Positions 14,760 to 22,411 of a stretch of 26,901 nucleotides of DNA are shown here, piece by piece. How positions within the stretch are numbered: the stretch's first letter is position 1; each line of letters starts with the position of its first letter. Location: assembly GCA_902493985.1 (NCBI GenBank), contig CABURR010000029.1, positions 1 to 26,901 on the forward strand. The letters are read 5' to 3'. The position numbers and the translations under genes were made by a program. This DNA comes from an uncultured Collinsella sp. (GTDB lineage Bacteria; Actinomycetota; Coriobacteriia; Coriobacteriales; Coriobacteriaceae). A model generated the notes under the pieces. That model was not told the origin of the DNA and searched no databases. It worked only from the letters and a program-made list of their open reading frames with translations.

Positions 14760-16070
14760 TTACGCCACGAAGAAGTAGACGAGGAAGGCAAGGGCTGCGA
14801 TCCACATGAGCGGCTTGATCTTGGAGGCCTCGCCCTTAAAGAGCGCGACGATCACGTAGGCGATAAAGCCCAGGCCAATGCCGGCAGAGATGGAGTAGGT
14901 GAAGGGCACGCCGGCGACGATCATGAACGCCGGGAAACCCTGCGACACGTCGGACCAGTCGATCTCGGAGGCTTCGCTCATCATGAGGTAGCCGACGTAG
15001 ACCAGAGCACCGCAGGTGGCGGCGCTGGAAACGATGGTGACGATGGGGGAGAAGAACGCGGCGAGAATGAACAGCACGCCGGTGGTGACGGAGGTGAGGC
15101 CCGTGCGGCCACCGTCGGCGGCGCCGGAAGTGGACTCGACGAAGGTGGTGATGGAGGAGACGCCCATGAAACCGCCCACAGCAGCGGCGGCGGAGTCGAC
15201 GATCAGGATCTCCTTGATATTCTCGACGTTGCCGTCGTCGGTGAGGAACTCGCCCTGCTTGGCTACGGCCATCGCGGTGCCCATGGTGTCGAAGAAGTCA
15301 CTCATGAGCAGCGAGAACGAGATGACGAGGAGCGTGGGGTCGGTAAGGACCTTGACGATGGCGGGCACGCCGCCGGCGTCGGCGATGGGGCCACCGATGC
15401 TCGAGAAGTCGAGCGGGGCGATGATACCGGTCGGAGCATGGGTCACACCTAGGGGGATACCGGCGATGACGGCGACGACGATGCCGATGAGCAGCGAGCC
15501 GGGGACGTTGCGGCAGGCGAGGGCGACTGTCACCAGGATGGAGATGATGCCGACGATGAAGGTGGGGGAGGTGATGTCGCCCAGACCGACGAGTGTACCG
15601 GCGCCAGCGGTGATAATGCCGGCATCGCACAGGCCAATCATGGCGATGAACAGGCCCAGACCCACCGAGATGGCGTGACGCAGGACAACCGGGATGGCGT
15701 CCATGATGGCCTCGCGCAGGCCACAAAGCACGAGCAGCAAGATGACGATACCCTCGAGGAAGATGACGCTCATGGCCACGTGCCAGTCACCGCCGCAGAC
15801 GGTGGTGGTGATTCCAGCGATCATCGCGTTGACGCCTAAGCCCGACGCGCAGGCGAGCGGGCGGTTGGCGAAGATGCCCATGCAGATGGTCATGATGCCG
15901 GCGCCCAGGCAGGTGGCGCAGGCGAGCGCTCCCGCATCGATGCCAGCGCCCGAGAGCACTGCGGGGTTGACGGCGATGATGTAGGCCATCGCCAGGAATG
16001 TTGTCAGTCCAGCGCGCAGTTCGGTCCCGATTGTGGACTTGCGCTCGCTGACGTGAAATAGTTCGTCCAT
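14760..16070 (-). CDS. Guanine/hypoxanthine (or adenine) permease, AzgA/PbuG-type NCS2 family
   Basis: This 436-residue integral membrane protein has 12-14 hydrophobic segments. Signature parts are TELRAGLTTFLAMAYIIAVNP at the N-terminus, ASGLGVNAM, SDFFDTMGT in the middle, and ESTSGAADGGRTGLTSV, all diagnostic for the AzgA/PbuG branch that imports hypoxanthine, guanine or adenine with protons. The start is ATG at 16070 after AAGGAAAGGG; a longer frame to 16127 would place the start ahead of this site. TATAGT on the minus strand (16126-16131) could be its -10. No purine riboswitch is visible in the short leader. It is divergent from the deformylase-like gene. Confidence 0.9.
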   Translation of the reverse strand: MDELFHVSERKSTIGTELRAGLTTFLAMAYIIAVNPAVLSGAGIDAGALACATCLGAGIMTICMGIFANRPLACASGLGVNAMIAGITTTVCGGDWHVAMSVIFLEGIVILLLVLCGLREAIMDAIPVVLRHAISVGLGLFIAMIGLCDAGIITAGAGTLVGLGDITSPTFIVGIISILVTVALACRNVPGSLLIGIVVAVIAGIPLGVTHAPTGIIAPLDFSSIGGPIADAGGVPAIVKVLTDPTLLVISFSLLMSDFFDTMGTAMAVAKQGEFLTDDGNVENIKEILIVDSAAAAVGGFMGVSSITTFVESTSGAADGGRTGLTSVTTGVLFILAAFFSPIVTIVSSAATCGALVYVGYLMMSEASEIDWSDVSQGFPAFMIVAGVPFTYSISAGIGLGFIAYVIVALFKGEASKIKPLMWIAALAFLVYFFVA

Positions 16071-16263
16071 GCATACCCTTTCCTTGCTCGGCCCCGAGTT
16101 TAGGCCGATTGACACGAACTCACCCACTATAGCCCCTTTACGACGCTGTTGTTCCTCGCATGTTGATGTTCGGCGCTTTGTAGCAGACGGACGGTATTTT
16201 TCGCATGAAAATGTGTGGGTACCGTATACTTAAGCGGTTACAACGACCCCTATGGAGGAACGT
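16071..16263. promoter_or_regulatory. Divergent promoter region, purine permease / deformylase-like gene
   Basis: The 193-base gap holds TATAGT (16126-16131, minus) for the permease and TATACT (16225-16230, plus) for the deformylase-like gene. The -35 elements are weak on both sides. CGGCC and GGCCG at about 16089-16107 form a small stem close to the permease start. No further gene is seen. Confidence 0.4.
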
Positions 16264-16683
16264 ATGATTAAAGAGCTTTGCCACGACGAGGCTATTCTGT
16301 CCCAGCGTTGCGAGGTTGCGACCGTCGAGGACGAGTCGGTTGCTCAGGACCTGATCGATACCATCAAGTCGCTCGACGATGCCGGCTGCTTGGCCGCTAA
16401 CCAGATTGGCGTTACCAAGAAGGTTTGCGTCTACCTGGACGATGCCGGCGAGCCCCACGTGCTCTACAACCCCCGTCTGGTGTTTGGCCTGGGCGCCAGC
16501 AAGATGGAGGAGAGCTGCCTGACGCACGAGGAGGTCACCAAGTCCACGCGCTATATCAAGTGCAAGGTCGCTTATGACGTGATCGTCGACGGCAAGATGC
16601 GCGAGCGCAAGCAGGACTTCGTCGGCTTCGAGGCACAGATGATCCAGCATATGATCGACCACTGCCTCGGCAAGTTGGTCTAA
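16264..16683 (+). CDS. Peptide deformylase-like protein lacking the catalytic glutamate
   Basis: This 139-residue member of the peptide deformylase fold would normally remove formyl groups from nascent protein N-termini using a metal. Motif 1 is GCLAANQIG (Gln47 kept), motif 2 is ESCLT (metal ligand Cys85), and motif 3 reads QHMIDH (129-133). Both metal-binding histidines are present, but the catalytic Glu of HExxH is Met130 (ATG), two base changes from GAG. Metal binding is plausible and normal catalysis is not. The start is ATG at 16264 with GGAGG five bases before. Its stop codon forms the base of the structured repeat at 16681-16783. A second copy with intact HExxH is at 24008-24418. Confidence 0.85.
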   Translation: MIKELCHDEAILSQRCEVATVEDESVAQDLIDTIKSLDDAGCLAANQIGVTKKVCVYLDDAGEPHVLYNPRLVFGLGASKMEESCLTHEEVTKSTRYIKCKVAYDVIVDGKMRERKQDFVGFEAQMIQHMIDHCLGKLV

Positions 16684-16783
16684 GGGGATCAAAGCACCGC
16701 ACCTTGCCGCTCAATCGTCGCTCGCGTACCTTAAGTACGCTTCGCTCCTCTTTCGTGGCAATCTGCGGCACTTTGACCCCTTA
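16681..16783. repeat. Copy 2 of the ~100-nt structured repeat
   Basis: TAAGGGG and CCCCTTA close a long imperfect hairpin (next pairs TCAAAG/CTTTGA, CCGCA/TGCGG, TTGCC/GGCAA). The tip is GCGTAC-CTTAA-GTACGC. Between outer and inner stems, CAATCGTC (16712-16719) faces TCCTCTTTC (16746-16754), exactly as in copy 1 (3301-3398), although the stems differ. The stop codon of the deformylase-like gene is the first triplet of the element. There is no T-run, so it is not a standard terminator. Confidence 0.7.
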
Positions 16784-16830
16784 GACGACCTGCGGGGTTA
16801 ACTTGGTTGAGTTTATCCTGCTTGAATAGT

Positions 16831-16866
16831 CCGGGCGTGACATTGTTGTCATGTCCGGGCTTTTGT
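16831..16866 (+). terminator. Intrinsic terminator after the deformylase-like gene
   Basis: CCGGGCGTGACA pairs with TGTCATGTCCGG (two G-T pairs, loop TTGT), followed by GGC and TTTT. It lies 62 bases before the bile salt hydrolase-like start and should isolate that gene from upstream transcription. Confidence 0.75.
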
Positions 16867-16927
16867 GTTTAGCGCCTTTTTGTTTGGTGACAATAACCTT
16901 AGCAGGAACGTAAAGCTAGGAGGCGCT

Positions 16928-17893
16928 ATGTGTACGAGCATTCGATTTACCGATAATTCTGGCCACATGTATCTAGGCCGCAACCTCGACTGGAGCTTTG
17001 ACTACGGCCAACAGGTTCGTGTGATGCCGCGCGGGTTCCACATTCCGTATTCGTTTATCGACGACGCGACAGCGGCACACGCGGTGATTGGTATGTGCAT
17101 CGATTACAAGAACTATCCCATGTTTTTCGACTGCGGCAACGATGCGGGCCTCGCCGTGGCGGGTCTCAATTTCCCGGGTTATGCCGAGTATGCCGAGGGC
17201 CCTGTCGACGGCAAGAACAATATCGCGGCCTATGAGTTTCCCCTGTGGGTGGCAGCGACGTTCTCGACGGTCGATGAGGTCGAGGACGCGCTGCGCGACA
17301 CGGTGATTGTCGCCAAATCTGCCGGAGAGGGGCTGGGCGTGTCGCTGCTCCATTGGATTATCGGCGACAGCCAGCGCAGCATCGTGGTCGAGATGATGGC
17401 TGACGGCCTGCATGTATACGACGATCCGGTCGATACCCTTGCCAATCAGCCCACCTTCCCGTGGCACATGGAAAACCTGCGCACCTATATCACGGCCACA
17501 AGCGATTTTCCGCAGACGGCGACATGGCGTGGCGCCGAGCTCAAGCCCTATGGCGCGGGTGCCGGCATGCGCGGTATTCCGGGTGACTGCTATTCGCCGA
17601 GCCGTTTTGTAAAGGCGGCGTACCTCAATGCCAATTACCCGCAAAAGGAGAGCGAGACCGAAAACGTCGTTCGCATGTTCCGCTCGCTCGAGGGCGTGGT
17701 GATGATCGAGGGAGCGTCCAGGATGGGCGATGGCAAGTTCGAGAAGACTATCTACACCGGATGCTTTAGTGCGCGCACGGGCAATTATTACTACGCGATG
17801 TATGGGGATCCGTCGATTCGCTACGTGAGCCTGATGGATGCCGAGGGCGCGAGCCCCGATAGGCTCGTGGTTCCCGAGCCGCGCCGTTCGTAG
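16928..17893 (+). CDS. Choloylglycine hydrolase family protein, probable bile salt hydrolase
   Basis: This 321-residue N-terminal-nucleophile hydrolase matches the usual 315-340 of bile salt hydrolases. Met1 is followed by Cys2, which becomes the catalytic residue after Met removal. This fixes the start at 16928, and AGGAGG stands seven bases upstream. Other active-site positions are Arg18 and Asp21 (LGRNLD), Asn81 (AGLNFPGY), Asn173 (LANQPTF, the conserved Asn-x-Pro segment) and Arg226 (YSPSRF). The family removes glycine or taurine from conjugated bile salts in the cytoplasm; penicillin V acylases share the fold. GLNFPGY and the NQPTF stretch favour bile salts. This fits an intestinal organism. 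It appears to be a single-gene unit. Confidence 0.88.
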   Translation: MCTSIRFTDNSGHMYLGRNLDWSFDYGQQVRVMPRGFHIPYSFIDDATAAHAVIGMCIDYKNYPMFFDCGNDAGLAVAGLNFPGYAEYAEGPVDGKNNIAAYEFPLWVAATFSTVDEVEDALRDTVIVAKSAGEGLGVSLLHWIIGDSQRSIVVEMMADGLHVYDDPVDTLANQPTFPWHMENLRTYITATSDFPQTATWRGAELKPYGAGAGMRGIPGDCYSPSRFVKAAYLNANYPQKESETENVVRMFRSLEGVVMIEGASRMGDGKFEKTIYTGCFSARTGNYYYAMYGDPSIRYVSLMDAEGASPDRLVVPEPRRS

Positions 17894-17916
17894 CCGTTAG
17901 CTTTACTGCAATGCAA

Positions 17917-17952
17917 AGCGGCCCTGCGTCTCTCGTGAGGCGCAGGGCCGCT
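17917..17952. terminator. Hairpin terminator between convergent bsh-like and kup genes
   Basis: AGCGGCCCTGCG (17917-17928) pairs perfectly with CGCAGGGCCGCT (17941-17952), and further CTC/GAG pairs form inside. It stands 24 bases after one stop and 21 bases after the other. The T-runs are poor, but the position between converging genes supports a shared terminator. Confidence 0.7.
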
Positions 17953-17972
17953 GTCGTTGATTTGTGGCGTTG

Positions 17973-20204
17973 CTAGAAGTTGGCGTCGTTGAGTTGTTCG
18001 CTCTCGAGGCCGTCGAGCTGTTGCTGTTCGGGCGTATCGGCGACGCTCTCGAGCAGCTCGGTGGGATCGACGTTCATGTCCTTACCGGCCTCGTTGCCGT
18101 TGACCAGGTCGTCCGAGAAGATATCGACTTCCATTTCCTCGGCTTCCTCGATTTGGACCTCGAGTGGCACCTGGGTGCGTACGAGCTTGACTGCTGGACG
18201 CATGCGGGCAAAGAGCGGTACGTACTCGATGATGATGGCCGAGTTCTCAAGACCGTACCAGCGTGCCGGGCTTCCGCAGGCGCGGCGGACGGCATACTTG
18301 ATGGCCATCACGCGATGGTCGTTGCGGTTGATGTCCGTCTCGGGAGCAAGCATCTTGCGCAGCATGCAAAAACGGAAGTCGCCCACGTTGCCGCGCGTCT
18401 CGTAGATGGAGTAGGTGTGATGCTGCGGCGGCAGCTCGCCCGATGCCATCAAGTCGCCAACGATCTGACGCAGGTAGGCATTGATGCGCTGGTTGACCTT
18501 AAAGCCCAGGTCCAAGCGCACGCGGAACAAAAAGTCCGTGCCAAAGGTCTCGACGGAATACTCGTGCGTATAGGGTTCGTCGGTAACGTGCACGTTGATG
18601 AACCAATATGCCTTGGCGCGCTTGGGGTGCTTGTCCAGGATGGAATAGAGCACGTCGCGGTCGAGCGTGAGCGGGTCGGGGCTATTGGTGAGGAACACCA
18701 GATTGTCGGCGAGCACGGGGTAGGTCTCGTCGTCGCGCAGGCGGTTGAGCTGATCGATGTACTTGGAGACGGGCAACAGAATCGTCTGCGTGCGCTCGAT
18801 GGCGGTGCCACGGCGCCACACGTACATAAGGCCAAACAGCAGTGCGGCCAGGAAGATCATCACATAGCCGCCGTCAAAGAACATGGTGAGGCACGAGGCG
18901 AAGAAGCACAGCTCAATGGCACCAAAGAGCAGGGCGAAGACGCAGGCGCCCAGCTTGTGCTTGAGAATGCCAGCGATATAGCTCGTCAAAAGCGTCGTGG
19001 TCATGAGCATGGTCACGGTAATGGCGAGGCCGTAGGCGCTCTCCATGCGCTCGGAGTTTTGGAACAGCAGCACGATGAAGATGCAGCCGACCCACATGAT
19101 GTTGTTGACGAGCGGAATATAGAGCTGGCCCTTGGTGTCGCTGGGGTAGTGGATGCGCAGATGCGGCATAAGGTTGAGGCGCGTGGCCTCGGATACCAGC
19201 GAGAACGAGCCGGTGATGAGCGCCTGCGAGGCGATGATGGCCGCTACGGCCGAAAGTACGATGGCAAAGGGGCGCAGGGGCTCGGGAAGCATCATATAAA
19301 ACGGGTTGACGATATCCATCGCGAGCATCTGGGGGTTGGAGTTATTGGCGAGCAGCCAAGCTCCCTGACCCAGATAGTTGAGGATAAGGGCCGCCTTAAC
19401 AAACGGCCAGGATGCATAGATGTTGGCCTTGCCAACGTGGCCCATGTCCGAGTAGAGGGCCTCGGCGCCGGTCGTCGACAGGAAGACAAAGCCGAGCACC
19501 ATGATGCCCGAGTGGTTGATGGGCGAGAACAGGAACATGATGCCGCGGATGGGGTTGAGCGCGCGCAGGATGGATAGGTTGCCGAGCATGTTGAACAGGC
19601 CGGCGCCTGCCAGGAACAGGAACCACAGCGTCATGAGCGGGCCGAACAGCTTACCGATCGACGAGGTACCGGCGCGCTGCATGGCAAATAGGCCGCAGAT
19701 AATGATGATGGTGATGATGATGACGTTGGTCTGGCCGTCGCCCAAAAGCGCGTGGCCCCACTCGATAGTGCGCAAGCCCTCGATGGCCGTGGTAACCGTG
19801 ACGGCGGGGGTGAGGATGCCGTCGGCGAGCAGCGCCGCGCCGCCGATCATGGCGGGGAGAATCAGCCATGGCGCCACCTTGCGCACGAGGCTGAATAGGG
19901 CGAAGATGCCGCCCTCGTTGTGGTTATCGGCCTTCATGGCGATAACCACGTACTTGACCGTGGTCACGAGCGTCATGGTCCAGATGACAAGCGAAAGCGC
20001 TCCCAAGATCATGTCTTCGCTGACGGTACCGATGCCGCCGTTGTTGGCGACGATTGATTTCATGGTGTACATGGGGCTCGTGCCGATGTCGCCATAGACG
20101 ACGCCGAGCGTTACGAGCAGCATGCCAGCGGAGAGGGGAATGGCTCCGTGCCCGCCCTGCCCATGCTGGCCTTGGAGGTTTGCCTCCAGTTTGTTGTGTG
20201 CCAC
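17973..20204 (-). CDS. kup: Kup-family potassium uptake protein
   Basis: This 743-residue KUP/HAK-type K+/H+ symporter has about 12 membrane segments in the first 465 residues, beginning with LLVTLGVVYGDIGTSPMYTMKSI, the family hallmark. Further conserved parts are GGIFALFSLVR, GTEALYSDMGH-like GAEALYSDMGHVG, and LIANNSNPQ-like LLANNSNPQM. A long cytoplasmic C-terminal domain follows, ending in an acidic tail rich in Glu, Asp and Gln; E. coli Kup has about 620 residues. The start is GTG at 20204, because AAGGGAG sits five bases before it; ATG at 20222 has no site. TATAAA on the minus strand near 20267 may be the -10. I see no c-di-AMP riboswitch in the short leader. Confidence 0.93.
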   Translation of the reverse strand: MAHNKLEANLQGQHGQGGHGAIPLSAGMLLVTLGVVYGDIGTSPMYTMKSIVANNGGIGTVSEDMILGALSLVIWTMTLVTTVKYVVIAMKADNHNEGGIFALFSLVRKVAPWLILPAMIGGAALLADGILTPAVTVTTAIEGLRTIEWGHALLGDGQTNVIIITIIIICGLFAMQRAGTSSIGKLFGPLMTLWFLFLAGAGLFNMLGNLSILRALNPIRGIMFLFSPINHSGIMVLGFVFLSTTGAEALYSDMGHVGKANIYASWPFVKAALILNYLGQGAWLLANNSNPQMLAMDIVNPFYMMLPEPLRPFAIVLSAVAAIIASQALITGSFSLVSEATRLNLMPHLRIHYPSDTKGQLYIPLVNNIMWVGCIFIVLLFQNSERMESAYGLAITVTMLMTTTLLTSYIAGILKHKLGACVFALLFGAIELCFFASCLTMFFDGGYVMIFLAALLFGLMYVWRRGTAIERTQTILLPVSKYIDQLNRLRDDETYPVLADNLVFLTNSPDPLTLDRDVLYSILDKHPKRAKAYWFINVHVTDEPYTHEYSVETFGTDFLFRVRLDLGFKVNQRINAYLRQIVGDLMASGELPPQHHTYSIYETRGNVGDFRFCMLRKMLAPETDINRNDHRVMAIKYAVRRACGSPARWYGLENSAIIIEYVPLFARMRPAVKLVRTQVPLEVQIEEAEEMEVDIFSDDLVNGNEAGKDMNVDPTELLESVADTPEQQQLDGLESEQLNDANF

Positions 20205-20303
20205 GAGGACTCCCTTAGACATCCGGTTATCTGTCTAGGACAAAAAACTTTATGCCGTCTTTATACATACAAGAGCAGTTTGGCACATCGGGTTATTTTA
20301 GAC

Positions 20304-20327
20304 AATAATCCTCAGCTGGGGATTATT
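20304..20327. promoter_or_regulatory. Near-palindrome between the eamA-type and kup genes
   Basis: AATAATCC and GGATTATT flank TCAGCTGG, and the inner bases also pair in part. It lies 35 bases after the EamA stop and 100 bases before the kup start. It could be an operator for kup or a weak AT-rich terminator of the EamA gene. The remaining bases of this gap show only the possible kup -10. Confidence 0.4.
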
Positions 20328-20361
20328 TATCTACGCAGGTAGCATTTCAAAGCAGGGGCTT

Positions 20362-21273
20362 TTAAGCACGTGCTGTCTGGGCGATGCCAGCCTTGGCGTT
20401 TGCGCGTTTGCCGGCGAGTTCGCAAAAAATCGCGCCGCCGATGATAAGCGCGGCGCCCAGCAGGCGGACCGGTGTTATGGCTTCACCCAAAAGGGCGGCC
20501 GAGAACACGACCGCCGAAAGCGGCTCGAGGTAGCCGACGACGGCGACGGTCTGGACGGGCAGCTTGGCGACGGCGCTAAAGTAGAGCAGGCAACCAATGC
20601 CGGTGTTGACGACGCCGAGCATAGCGACGGCGTGCCAATCAATACTGGCGGCGACGCCGGCGGACAGGAACGAGGGAGCGCCCTGCGTGATGAGCGTGAG
20701 GACCAGTGCGGTCACAAAGGCGGCGCTCACCTGGAGCGCGGAGTTCTCGAGGCCCTCGATGTGCGGCGCACCCTTGCTGGCGATGACCATCAATGCATAG
20801 CAGAAGGCCGAGGCGATTCCACAGACGATGCCCGCAATGGGCATATTGCCGCCTAGACCTTGCGCTGCAATGAGAAAAGCACCGCAAGCAACGGCGACAA
20901 AGCCGGCGATTTTGCCGCCGGTCAGCTTTTCGCCAAAGATGAGCGGGGAGAGCGCCATGACAATGATGGGGCCGCAGTAGTACAGCAGCGAGGATACGCC
21001 GACGCCGATCGTCTGGTAGGCGCGGAACAGAAAAATCCAGCTGGCGCCCAGCGCAGCTCCCGAGAGGAGGAGGGCCGCGGCTTCGCGGGGACGAGATGGC
21101 GCCTGCAACTTATGGTGTTGGGTGATGGCGAGGATAGTGACAAGCGAGAGAGCGCCCAAAAACGTGCGTAGCAGCACGATATCGGAGCTCGGCAGCGCGA
21201 TGGCAGCGGCGATGATGCCGTTGGAGCCAAACAATAGCAATGCTGCTAAGTACGTAAACAGTCCGTTGTTCAT
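20362..21273 (-). CDS. EamA/DMT-family permease
   Basis: This 303-residue membrane protein has ten predicted transmembrane helices in two EamA repeats (RhaT/YdcZ-like drug/metabolite transporter superfamily). Typical phrases are LLRTFLGALSL in repeat one, ASWIFLFRAYQTIGVGVSSLLYYCGPIIVM, FGEKLT, and in repeat two LPVQTVAVVGYLEPLSAVVFSAALLGE. Such proteins export amino acids, purines or other metabolites; the substrate cannot be told from sequence alone. The start is ATG at 21273 with GGAAG upstream. The LysR gene is divergent, 118 bases away, with a LysR-type box between them, so this gene is the natural candidate target. Confidence 0.9.
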   Translation of the reverse strand: MNNGLFTYLAALLLFGSNGIIAAAIALPSSDIVLLRTFLGALSLVTILAITQHHKLQAPSRPREAAALLLSGAALGASWIFLFRAYQTIGVGVSSLLYYCGPIIVMALSPLIFGEKLTGGKIAGFVAVACGAFLIAAQGLGGNMPIAGIVCGIASAFCYALMVIASKGAPHIEGLENSALQVSAAFVTALVLTLITQGAPSFLSAGVAASIDWHAVAMLGVVNTGIGCLLYFSAVAKLPVQTVAVVGYLEPLSAVVFSAALLGEAITPVRLLGAALIIGGAIFCELAGKRANAKAGIAQTARA

Positions 21274-21302
21274 GCGCTTCCATCCCCTCTATATCCGAGC
21301 AT

Positions 21303-21346
21303 GTTCACTATGGGTGAACTGGCTTTAGAAGAAAAGCGAATATAAT
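21303..21346 (+). promoter_or_regulatory. LysR box and promoter between the EamA and LysR genes
   Basis: GTTCAC-TATGG-GTGAAC (21303-21319) is a dyad with the T-N11-A pattern. TATAAT at 21341-21346 is a consensus -10 reading toward the LysR gene, with CTGGCT as a weak -35 touching the dyad. This is the usual arrangement for autorepression and divergent activation by a LysR protein. Confidence 0.6.
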
Positions 21347-21391
21347 GCATGGAAAACATGACAAAAACTCATACAAGGGTGGGGACGTGCC

Positions 21392-22249
21392 ATGGAGACC
21401 AATATCCAAAAGATGCAAGTGCTGCTCGAGACGGTGCGTGCCGGCAGCTTTACGCGTGCTGCAGAGCGGCTGAGCTATTCGCAGTCGGGCGTGAGCCGCA
21501 TGGTGGGCGACCTTGAGGCAGACTGGGGTTTTAAGGTGCTTGATCGCAGCCGCGAGGGCGTGGTGCTTTCTGCCGACGGGCGGCAGGTCATGCCGGCAGT
21601 CGAGGCGTTATGCGAAGAGTTTGGCCGCCTGCAGCGACGCGTGGACGAGATGCGAGGGCTCATGCGCGGCAAGATCTGTATCGGTACGTTTTCGAGTGTG
21701 GCGACTCATGTACTGCCGCCGGTGATCGCGCGCTTTCGCGCCGATCATCCGGATGTCGATTACGAGCTGCTGATGGGCGATTACTCAGAGATTGAACAAT
21801 GGGTGGCTGAGGGTCGTTGTGACCTGGGCTTTATCCCGCGTGAGCCCCGAGAAAACGGCATGGCATCGCGGTCTTTGGTGCGCGACGAGTTGATGGCGGT
21901 AGTACCGGCAGACTCTTTGCTTGCCACGGCGGAGGTCGTTTCTCTTGCCGATTTAGCCAACGAGCAGTTTATTCTGCTAGAACGCGGCACCGATGACGAG
22001 ATTACGCCGCTGTTCCGTCGGGCGGGACTGACGGTGTGCTCCAAGCTGTCGACCTGGGATGACTATGCGATTATGGCCATGGTTGAGGACGGCCTGGGTG
22101 TGAGCATTCTTCCCGCGCTCATCTTGCGCCGTTGTCAGTTCGATGTTGCCGTGCGTTCGCTCGAGGGACATCCCCATCGGCAGATCAACGCCATATATCG
22201 AACGGCCGATGTTTCGCTTGCCGCCGCCCGTTTCCTCGAATACCTCTAA
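21392..22249 (+). CDS. LysR-family transcriptional regulator
   Basis: This 285-residue LysR regulator has an N-terminal winged helix at residues 1-62 (MQVLLETVRAGSFTRAAERLSYSQSGVSRMVGDLE). The ligand-binding domain starts near residue 92 (KICIGTFSSVATHVLPPVI) and has the usual FILLERG and VEDGLGVSILP segments. It is close in style to the CynR/CysL type. The start is ATG at 21392; the upstream GGGTGGGG is a fair ribosome site. Divergent placement from the EamA permease and the box at 21303-21319 suggest control of that exporter in response to its substrate. Confidence 0.9.
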   Translation: METNIQKMQVLLETVRAGSFTRAAERLSYSQSGVSRMVGDLEADWGFKVLDRSREGVVLSADGRQVMPAVEALCEEFGRLQRRVDEMRGLMRGKICIGTFSSVATHVLPPVIARFRADHPDVDYELLMGDYSEIEQWVAEGRCDLGFIPREPRENGMASRSLVRDELMAVVPADSLLATAEVVSLADLANEQFILLERGTDDEITPLFRRAGLTVCSKLSTWDDYAIMAMVEDGLGVSILPALILRRCQFDVAVRSLEGHPHRQINAIYRTADVSLAAARFLEYL

Positions 22250-22308
22250 ACGTGTACACACCATTGTTCGCTTTGGGCAAATCTCGGAGTCCGATACATT
22301 TTCTTATG

Positions 22309-22393
22309 AAATTGAACTTTCGAATGAGGTACGGCGCTATACTGCTTGCTAAATTGAACCCTGGTTCAATTCGTGTTCTATAAATTGAACTTT
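22309..22393 (+). promoter_or_regulatory. Operator array AAATTGAAC in front of the HTH-aminotransferase gene
   Basis: AAATTGAAC occurs at 22309, 22351 and 22382. The middle one is completed to an inverted repeat by GTTCAATT (22364-22371, spacer CCTG). Starts are 42 and 31 bases apart, about four and three helical turns. The outer two also share the following TTT. Candidate -10 sites TATACT (22338-22343) and TATAAA (22379-22384) lie within the array. The HTH domain of the gene that follows is the obvious candidate ligand. Confidence 0.6.
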
Positions 22394-22411
22394 GCCAGCA
22401 AGGAGGTTCTA

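Noticed and set aside
16071..16140. Possible purine riboswitch before the guanine/hypoxanthine permease
   Set aside because: The conserved P1 strands and loop sequences of the purine aptamer are absent.
17964..19577. 537-residue open frame on the plus strand
   Set aside because: It is the antisense shadow of kup, with no ribosome site and low-complexity composition. The minus-strand frame carries all Kup motifs.
20205..20361. Possible c-di-AMP (ydaO-type) riboswitch before kup
   Set aside because: The leader is short and I could not find the conserved ydaO core motifs. Only a small palindrome and a possible -10 are present.
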